Below are positions 5,935 to 10,380 of a DNA stretch of 10,380 bases, piece by piece. A model generated the notes under the pieces. The model was not told where the DNA came from. It made no database searches and saw only the letters and a program-made list of their open reading frames with translations. The DNA is from an uncultured candidate division Zixibacteria bacterium (GTDB taxonomy: Bacteria > Zixibacteria > MSB-5A5 > GN15 > FEB-12): NCBI GenBank assembly GCA_913009765.1, contig CAJVYT010000131.1:1-10380 (forward strand). The letters are read 5' to 3'. Position 1 is the stretch's first letter; each line of letters starts with the position of its first letter. A program made the position numbers and the translations under genes.

Positions 5935-6174
5935 ATGAGTCCTACGATATTCAGGGAAAGTGGATACAGGTTCTTTTTCTTCTCAAGGGAAGAGTCACGC
6001 CCACATGTACATGTATATAGCCCTGATGGAGAAGCAAAATACTGGTTGGAGCCAGAGCTTAGGCTGGCGAGAAACTATCGATTATCTAAGGTACAATTGA
6101 AGGCAATAGAGAAGATTATTGGAGGGCATTACGATGAGCTCAAGAACGCATGGTATAGCTTCTTCGGGAGTTGA
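5935..6174 (+). CDS. DUF4160 domain protein
   Basis: 79 residues covering a complete DUF4160 domain: SPTIF..GYRFFFFSREESRPHVHVYSPDGEAKYWLEPELRLA..YRLSKVQLKAIEKII..HYDELKNAWYSFF. The PHVHV block and the closing AW..F are the family hallmarks. Biochemical function is not established; the domain commonly sits directly upstream of DUF2442, as here, and the pair is often suspected of being a toxin-antitoxin-like module. The ATG at 5935 follows an AAGGAA ribosome site at 5925-5930 and lies 22 bases inside the cassette boundary. The 3' end overlaps the next gene by 41 bases, so the two are probably co-translated. There is no signal peptide or membrane segment. Confidence 0.88.
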   Translation: MSPTIFRESGYRFFFFSREESRPHVHVYSPDGEAKYWLEPELRLARNYRLSKVQLKAIEKIIGGHYDELKNAWYSFFGS

Positions 6175-6394
6175 GGTAACGAATATCTCTAGCCACGGCG
6201 TATGGCTGTTGCTTGGGGATCGTGAGCATTTCATGTCTTTTGAAGATTTCCCATGGTTCAAGGACGCGCCGGTTGGGAAAGTATTGAACGTAGAAGAGCA
6301 AAGTCCTGGGCATTTGTATTGGCCCGATCTCGATGTAGATCTAGGGATAGAGACCATCGAGCATCCCGAACAATTCCCCCTAAAAGCTAAGTGA
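6134..6394 (+). CDS. DUF2442 domain protein
   Basis: 86 residues. The DUF2442 pattern is clear: VEVTNISSHGVWLLLGDREHFMSFEDFPWFKDAP, then LNVEEQSPGHLYWPDLDVDLGIETIEHPEQF, with the characteristic W-P-x-L-D-x-D-L near residue 68. It is the usual downstream partner of DUF4160 and may bind it; this is inference from gene order. The frame can be extended to a TTG at 6119, but GGAGG (6121-6125) eight bases before the ATG at 6134 fixes the start there. It overlaps the upstream gene by 41 bases and ends just before the attC R'' box. Function not established. Confidence 0.88.
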   Translation: MSSRTHGIASSGVEVTNISSHGVWLLLGDREHFMSFEDFPWFKDAPVGKVLNVEEQSPGHLYWPDLDVDLGIETIEHPEQFPLKAK

Positions 6395-6395
6395 C

Positions 6396-6485
6396 GTATA
6401 ACAAGTCGCCCAATCCGACGCTGGAAAGTATTGCGGCGCTTCGCAGTTGCGCTGGTGGCAGCGCGGCTCGACTCAAGCGTTAAGT
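6396..6485 (+). other. attC site closing the DUF4160/DUF2442 cassette
   Basis: R'' GTATAAC (6396-6402) and R' GTTAAGT (6479-6485) about 90 bp apart, with inner L'' and L' arms (caagtcgcc..ccgacgctgg against cggctcgactcaagcg) and GC-rich internal pairing. R'' is the perfect complement of GTTATAC at 5912-5918, the signature of one excisable cassette running from 5913 to 6479. Confidence 0.9.
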
Positions 6486-6519
6486 ATTTTTAAACAATAG
6501 TCAGGATTGGATATATCAA

Positions 6520-6819
6520 ATGATAGCAAGGATATTCAGAGTCAGGATTAACGAGGGATTGAAAGAAGATTTCGAAAAGGATTTTATCCAGATTTCAATC
6601 CCGTTGGTAAAAGCACAAAAAGGATTAGTTTCTTTTTCGGCTGGCAAAGTAATTGATCAGGATAAAGATGAGTATGTCCTGATAACTACATGGGAAAATC
6701 AAAATGCATTGGTTGCGTTTTGTGGCGAGGCCTGGGAAAAGGCCGTAATACCACATGGGATGGAAAAATATGTTAAAGAATGCTGGTTGACTCACTTTGA
6801 GCAATTCCATAAAGCCTGA
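6520..6819 (+). CDS. ABM-domain (antibiotic biosynthesis monooxygenase-like) protein
   Basis: A 99-residue single-domain protein with the dimeric alpha+beta barrel pattern: MIARIFRVRINEGLKEDFEKDF, LVKAQKGLVSFSAGKVIDQDKDEYVLITTWENQNALVAFCG, ending in YVKECWLTHFEQF. This is the layout of ABM-superfamily proteins, some of which oxidise quinols or degrade haem without cofactors; many have no known substrate. No specific substrate can be read here. The ATG at 6520 sits 41 bases after the attC cleavage point, with a poor ribosome site (AGGA near 6502). It is therefore the first gene of the next cassette, but no attC follows within about 300 bp, so its 3' boundary is unclear. Confidence 0.8.
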   Translation: MIARIFRVRINEGLKEDFEKDFIQISIPLVKAQKGLVSFSAGKVIDQDKDEYVLITTWENQNALVAFCGEAWEKAVIPHGMEKYVKECWLTHFEQFHKA

Positions 6820-7128
6820 CCATCAGCTACACATTGAGAACAAACCGGGTCAGATCACAGTTATTTCCAATATAAGCAGCTCTTAATATTGGAGCATCAT
6901 AGCCCAGGGCCAGATCCCTTTACACTTAGAGCGATATATATCAACCGTTTATATTGAAATACATATATGGTCACTGATACAATTTCCTCAGAAACCGAAC
7001 ATGCTTTTATGTAAATCCAGGAAAAACGAAGGAAGAGATTGCAGGTATTATTGGATCAGACAGCCTCCACCTTCCCGATATTGTTCGACGCTGCCTGGTA
7101 AACTGTTATATGTCAGAGGATACGCATT
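6820..7128 (+). other. Non-coding gap with a possible coding remnant
   Basis: No attC and no clear RNA gene. 6820-7001 shows nothing I can assign. From 7002 an open frame runs to a TGA at 7140-7142 and reads CFYVNPGKTKEEIAGIIGSD... (47 codons). It has no start codon, so it could be the 3' tail of a lost gene. The segment KTKEEIAGIIGSDSL faintly resembles the C-terminal part of amidophosphoribosyltransferases; this is a weak, unverified impression. Confidence 0.35.
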
Positions 7129-7683
7129 ATGGATCAAGATGAAGAGCTCTACCTACAGGCTACTCAAGAAGTAAAGGACGAGGTTGTCGATGCTGCTCTG
7201 TGGGCGAAATCAATGGCACTGGCAGAAGGCGATACCAAAATTGCAAAATACAAATACATTAAATTGCGTGTGGAGCAATTTAAGCAGAGTTCAGGGGTAG
7301 AAGAAGAAAAGTGGAAGCGAGAAGGAAGTATTGAGAGTGAAAGAATATGGCAAAAAGAAAGGATAGAGCATGAAAGAATACAGCAAGAAAAAAAGATAGA
7401 GCGTGAAAGAATACGGCAGGAAGAAAAGGCAGAGATTGAAAGAATACGGCAAAAAAGAAGGATAGAGAATGAAAGAATACAGAAAGAGGAATCAGAAATA
7501 ATCGCAGGACTTAGTGAACTTGGGTGCAAGATGGAACGTCGTTCATTTGGCGGTTGGAAGATCAGAGAACCCCTTGGAGGGGTGATTATCGTCAAAACCC
7601 TTGAGGAGGCAAAAGAATATTACCAAAAGAAAAAGCCTGCCAAGATTGAGAAATGTGTCTCAAATAATTCATCCGCTGGTTAA
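7129..7683 (+). CDS. Hypothetical coiled-coil protein with 11-residue repeats
   Basis: 184 residues, function unknown, in three parts. An N-terminal helical region (1-55, with DEVVDAALWAKSMALAEGD and KYIKLRVEQF) resembles a motif I associate with small uncharacterised bacterial proteins. A highly charged coiled coil at 58-122 consists of five 11-residue units of the form IExERIxQExx. A compact C-terminal domain (about 123-168: LGCKMERRSFGGWKIREPLGGVIIVKTLEEAKEYYQ) follows. No signal peptide or membrane segment. The hendecad repeat predicts a straight rod and probable oligomerisation. The start at 7129 has only a weak AGAGGA site eight bases upstream. It could be part of the ABM cassette or separate from the array. 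Confidence 0.75.
   Translation: MDQDEELYLQATQEVKDEVVDAALWAKSMALAEGDTKIAKYKYIKLRVEQFKQSSGVEEEKWKREGSIESERIWQKERIEHERIQQEKKIERERIRQEEKAEIERIRQKRRIENERIQKEESEIIAGLSELGCKMERRSFGGWKIREPLGGVIIVKTLEEAKEYYQKKKPAKIEKCVSNNSSAG
7330..7494 (+). repeat. Five tandem 33-bp units encoding a hendecad coiled coil
   Basis: Five degenerate 33-bp units (residues 68-78, 79-89, 90-100, 101-111, 112-122 of the host protein), each with the core gaaagaata (E-R-I). They diverge at both DNA and protein level but keep the 11-residue register exactly. Confidence 0.85.
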
Positions 7684-7754
7684 GAAGAAATGGGGTAAAA
7701 GGAGCAAATAATTCTGGTCAGAGAGGAATCGCACTTACTTAAGCATAATTGTAG

Positions 7755-7892
7755 GGTGGGTTAGCGTTTTTTGCGCGCCCCACATACTCGAAATAGCACA
7801 GTGGAAGTGCTCTTGGGGCGTAACCCACCAAGCGTTGCGTAGCAACACAACGCATATATTAATAGGTGCCTGACGGCACATTTGGTGGGTTA
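7755..7892. repeat. Cluster of alternating GGTGGGTTA / TAACCCACC palindromic repeats
   Basis: GGTGGGTTA (7755-7763), TAACCCACCAA (7821-7831) and TTGGTGGGTTA (7882-7892) alternate in orientation, so the middle copy can pair with either neighbour (9 or 11 perfect base pairs). A second hairpin, GCGTTG...CAACGC (7832-7853), sits between. This resembles the dispersed GGGTGGGTTA intergenic repeats common in proteobacterial genomes. Confidence 0.7.
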
Positions 7893-8121
7893 TACCCCAA
7901 GGGTATGATGTACAGGAAGTACGAATGTCGTGGGCACAGGGAAGTGCAGGAGCGACCTTCCTACGCTGCGCTTTGCTCGTTCTGGTCACTTTGTTTCTAA
8001 TATTAGAGAATATTGCTCTTTGACCCGGCTTTTTTGCAGAGGTGGGGATGTGGGAGTCAGACATATGGACCTTCCTTGTCACAATTAGCGGGCAGCCTGC
8101 CCTGAGGTGGATATGCTGCAT

Positions 8122-8183
8122 TCAATACTAAAACGAATCGGCCATTCGCACAATAGGCCGACGCGGCCTATCACTCAATACTA
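8122..8183. repeat. Paired hairpins flanked by 9-bp direct repeats
   Basis: TCAATACTA occurs at 8122-8130 and again at 8175-8183. Between them are CGAAT/ATTCG (8134-8148, 5-base loop) and ATAGGCC/GGCCTAT (8153-8171, 5-base loop). There is no T-tract, so it is not an ordinary terminator. It lies just upstream of a cassette-type boundary at 8204. Confidence 0.55.
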
Positions 8184-8203
8184 CGTAATCCGTCTATTAT
8201 ACT

Positions 8204-8210
8204 GTTATGT
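8204..8210 (+). other. R'-type core site (GTTATGT) marking a cassette start
   Basis: GTTATGT is the exact complement of the R'' box ACATAAC at 8622-8628, as expected for the two ends of one excisable cassette. I see no convincing complete attC stem to its left, so the upstream half of this site is degenerate or missing. Confidence 0.65.
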
Positions 8211-8222
8211 GTAAAAATAAAA

Positions 8223-8627
8223 ATGTCTAGTATTAATTGTTGGGAAGAAAAGTTTATAAAAGCCTTCGCGTTAAAAGAAAAACGCGAAAGGTACTTATCG
8301 TTTTTAAAAGGTCATAAGCATAGGAAAAAATTCCTAGAAACATTAAATCATAATTTTTCATACAACCCAAAAAAAGCAAAAACACTTGATAATACTTATA
8401 AATCTAGTGAAAAATTAGAAAAATTAATTAGAAAAGTATCTTCAACTAGTACATGTCATCTTTTAGCTGATAGTAGTGAAATGGATGGAAAAGAATTAAG
8501 GGTTTCAATTGCAATAAATGAGTTTCTTGGGAATTATTGGGGATCAGTATTAATTTTTGACAATTTTGCTATTTATAAACCTGAAGATCCAGAAGAAATG
8601 ATGTTGTTAAGTGAAGAAAACACATAA
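8223..8627 (+). CDS. Hypothetical protein of an AT-rich gene cassette
   Basis: 134 residues, not recognised. The N-terminal half is strongly basic and helical (KAFALKEKRERYLSFLKGHKHRKKFLETLNHNF), the C-terminal half mixed alpha/beta (STCHLLADSSEMDGKELRVSIAINEFLGNYWGSVLIF) with an acidic end (KPEDPEEMM). No membrane segment or signal peptide. The ATG at 8223 is 13 bases inside the cassette boundary with an A-rich leader and no Shine-Dalgarno. The stop TAA (8625-8627) lies inside the R'' box, a compact arrangement typical of cassettes. Base composition is clearly more AT-rich than the neighbouring intron, IS and attC DNA, suggesting a different donor. Function unknown. Confidence 0.75.
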   Translation: MSSINCWEEKFIKAFALKEKRERYLSFLKGHKHRKKFLETLNHNFSYNPKKAKTLDNTYKSSEKLEKLIRKVSSTSTCHLLADSSEMDGKELRVSIAINEFLGNYWGSVLIFDNFAIYKPEDPEEMMLLSEENT

Positions 8628-8714
8628 CAAATCATTTAAAACCGCAGGGTAAAAAAATTGCCCTGCTTGGACGCCGCAAAAGGCGCGCGGCGCCATTTAA
8701 TTCAAACGTTAGGG
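8622..8714 (+). other. attC site closing the AT-rich cassette
   Basis: R'' ACATAAC (8622-8628) and R' GTTAGGG (8708-8714), with arms aaatcatttaaa and tttaattcaaacg. Internal hairpins include GCAGGG...CCCTGC and a GC-rich second stem around ggcgcgcggcgcc. The length (93 bp) and double-hairpin interior are typical of attC. R'' complements GTTATGT at 8204-8210. Confidence 0.88.
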
Positions 8715-8747
8715 CGACACAAAAATCAAGTAACTAGGAGAAAAACT

Positions 8748-9038
8748 ATGGAATTGATTCAATTTGGATCAAGCTTAGAAAATGCTAATTTCTCAGATAT
8801 AGACATTGCGGTATTGCTGCAAGACGAACAAAAGATTCCTGAGATCTCAGCTTATTTATTAAAAAGTTATCCTAACTCTAAGATTGATATAGCTCCCATG
8901 TATACATCTTGGAAGGTGCCACCAAACGGCAACTACCACTTCATCATAGGAACAAGAGAAACTATAAAAGTTAATGAAAGGCTTTTAATAGGGATAGATA
9001 ATGGTATCGTCATTGAAAAAAGCCTGGGGATTGGGTGA
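8748..9038 (+). CDS. Minimal nucleotidyltransferase (MNT / pol beta-like fold)
   Basis: 96 residues. FGSSLENANFSDIDIAVLL (6-24) is the nucleotidyltransferase signature G-S-x8-D-x-D, giving metal-binding Asp17 and Asp19; the third acidic residue is likely Asp47 in SKIDIAP. Such proteins transfer nucleotides to a protein, RNA or small molecule; in MNT/HEPN modules the MNT modifies and silences a HEPN RNase. The usual N-terminal helix before the GS motif is missing, so the protein is short. TAGGAG at 8735-8740, seven bases before the ATG at 8748, fixes the start; the longer frame from 8658 crosses the attC site. It is the first gene after that attC, and its stop lies two bases before the next gene's ATG, so the two are probably one functional unit. 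Confidence 0.8.
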   Translation: MELIQFGSSLENANFSDIDIAVLLQDEQKIPEISAYLLKSYPNSKIDIAPMYTSWKVPPNGNYHFIIGTRETIKVNERLLIGIDNGIVIEKSLGIG

Positions 9039-9040
9039 TC

Positions 9041-10178
9041 ATGGATTTAGATCTTAATCCTGGATGGAACCTTCTCGAAGAATTTACTTCTGATTTGATT
9101 AGAAAATCATCAAATCTAGCGCACTTGCTAAAAGATAACAATTCAAATAAATCACAAAAACTACTGGAGAATATATGTGGAAACGCTGAGTTGATAGAAT
9201 TGTTCGGAGCAAGACCAAATACAGTAAATATCCATCTAGAAAATGGACATACGTATGATCGATGGTTTCGGGAATTATGGGGAAGGCGATGTGCATATTA
9301 TATGAGTATATTTTCTTCTGGTATACGCGCGGGAACAAAAGCATTTGGTAACGCAACAAGCATTCGTAAAGAGCTTGTAGAAATAGTTGCGCATCAGGCA
9401 AAGAGTCTAAAGAGTGCATATAGTCGTTGTAATGTTCGTTCACTGACACCAGAGCTGAGTCTTAAAGAAAGAGGTGATATTGCACCATTTCATCAAACCT
9501 ATCTGGATCCTGTGCTATTCTCATCGTTGCTTATGCTTGCCCAGCACAAAATGGGGGATGTAGATCTATCGACTAGATCTATCGGCATACTTCAAAAAAA
9601 TGTTGTAAAGGAGCTACTTTTATATACACGTAATGGTGAATCTATAATCTTTAGCATTGCTGACGAATCAACGATTTGGTGGGCAATTTCTTACCTCATT
9701 AAATCTATCGAAACAAATCAATTAGTATCTGGAGCTGAATCGCCAAGCGTTCAAGAGCTTTTATCAATTTGCAGAACTTTAATAGAACGACGTGATATTT
9801 TATATCCTGAGAATGTTCTGGCTCTTAAAGAGGCGACACCAGAAATTTACGGCGAGATTAGAACACGGATGTTAATTGCAAAAAACTGTATTTCTATTTT
9901 AGGCGATACAAGTAGCGATAATTTTTTGACTGCATCTGCGACGCTTTGGCCTCATCTTGATGAGCAGTTACGTGTGATAACCAGAAGTGAGGAATACCTT
10001 TCGCACATATATTTTCTTGGCTTAGGGTTGGAGTTGACTTCTGACTTTCATGTTCTTTTGGAGCGATTTGGACTAGCGATAAAAAGCTCCTTTGAAATAA
10101 ATGAGGTAACAATGCCTGGGGTTAATGATTCAGTGTATGCCAAAGTCATAAATAGTGATATTAATGAAAGTGGCAGTA
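9041..10178 (+). CDS. Large hypothetical partner of the nucleotidyltransferase (3' truncated)
   Basis: At least 379 residues, cut by the adapter at 10179; apparent residues after ESGS (IGRASCRERV) are adapter translation. Predominantly helical, with no signal peptide, membrane segment or recognised domain. Blocks of interest: ENGHTYDRWFRELWGRRCAYYMSIFSSGIRAG shown here only in part as HTYDRWFRELWGRRC (70-84), RGDIAPFH (144-151), and DESTIWWAISYLIKSIE. RGDIAPFH has the R-x6-H spacing compatible with HEPN RNases, but one short match is not evidence of the fold. A GTG at 9035 overlapping the upstream stop as GTGA is an alternative start; I prefer the ATG at 9041. Tight linkage to the nucleotidyltransferase suggests they act together, possibly as a toxin-antitoxin or phage-defence pair; that is inference. 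Confidence 0.65.
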
Positions 10179-10235
10179 AGATCGGAAGAGCGTCGTGTAG
10201 GGAAAGAGTGTAGATCTCGGTGGTCGCCGTATCAT
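10179..10235 (+). other. Illumina P5-side adapter read-through (contaminant)
   Basis: agatcggaagagcgtcgtgt at 10179-10198 and the continuation to 10235 is the reverse complement of the TruSeq universal (P5) adapter. It ends the true insert at 10178 and gives the spurious C-terminus IGRASCRERV to the last gene. Confidence 0.98.
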
Positions 10236-10380
10236 GAAAAAAAAAATAATAATACTTATTTTCATATACTATTCTTTTCCCTTCGTCTATCTATGCCTCA
10301 CCCTTTCCCACTTTTCTTCCCTACCTCTCCTCCCTGCTCTTCTCTCGTTCTTCACCTCGCTACTGACTTTACAGCCCTGC
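10236..10380. other. Poly-A and pyrimidine-rich sequencing noise
   Basis: A run of A after the adapter end, then T/C-rich low-complexity sequence with no coding structure, as produced when a read continues past the end of the library molecule. Not genomic. Confidence 0.93.

Larger units (their letters stand above)
7684..8203. other. Intergenic region rich in small palindromes, no gene
   Basis: About 520 bp without a credible gene. It contains a cluster of GGTGGGTTA palindromes (7755-7892) and hairpins near 8134-8171. The - strand open frame 7735-8121 translates across these repeats (NAWWVTPQ) and has no ribosome site, so it is not called. Between 7900 and 8120 I see only unassigned sequence of somewhat higher GC than the flanking genes. 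Confidence 0.6.

Noticed and set aside
7330..7494. CRISPR-like array
   Set aside because: The 33-bp periodic units are contiguous, degenerate and in frame; there are no spacers.
7164..7595. - strand Ser/Cys-rich 143-codon frame
   Set aside because: Antisense of the coiled-coil repeat gene; its periodicity only mirrors the repeats.
7735..8121. - strand 128-codon frame
   Set aside because: Reads through palindromic intergenic repeats (WWVTP-type translation) with no start signal.

Overview
The window looks like an assembled Illumina contig from a proteobacterial integron gene-cassette array, probably metagenomic or accessory DNA. Both ends are artefactual. A complete TruSeq/P7 adapter (162-227) and the P5-side adapter (10179-10235) bracket the biological insert at 228-10178, and outside them lies low-complexity read-through noise. 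I cannot name a species. The support for an integron is small, unrelated, mostly hypothetical + strand genes separated by attC-type sites whose R'' and R' boxes match, plus group II introns sitting in attC sites. No intI or attI is visible.

Layout: (1) 228-1428 holds a 3' gene tail overlapping a hypothetical gene by ATGA, a half-attC, a GNAT acetyltransferase, and an attC-like site. (2) 1429-5835 is a nested mobile block. A + strand ORF-less group II intron begins inside the attC R' box and runs to domain V. There it meets a Tn5/IS50-like IS4-family element (2154-4023, 19-bp ends, transposase plus a divergent DUF6788 passenger). On the other side a - strand group IIC-type intron with an intact RT/maturase points back at the IS. 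Both introns stop just after domain V, exactly at an IS end, and there is no 9-bp target duplication. (3) 5836-6485 is an attC remnant carrying the IIC intron, followed by a DUF4160/DUF2442 two-gene cassette with perfectly complementary cassette ends. (4) 6486-8203 is an ABM-fold monooxygenase gene, a coiled-coil hypothetical gene with five 11-residue repeats, and a 540-bp non-coding stretch with GGTGGGTTA palindromic repeats. (5) 8204-8714 is an AT-rich hypothetical cassette with a matching attC. (6) 8748-10178 is a minimal nucleotidyltransferase closely followed by a large unknown partner, cut by the contig end.

The genes do not form one pathway; they are passengers of a recombination platform. 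The best candidates for new biology are the convergent intron-IS-intron sandwich, with both junctions at the domain V boundary, and the nucleotidyltransferase plus large-partner gene pair. Everything is read by eye; family calls were not checked by any search.
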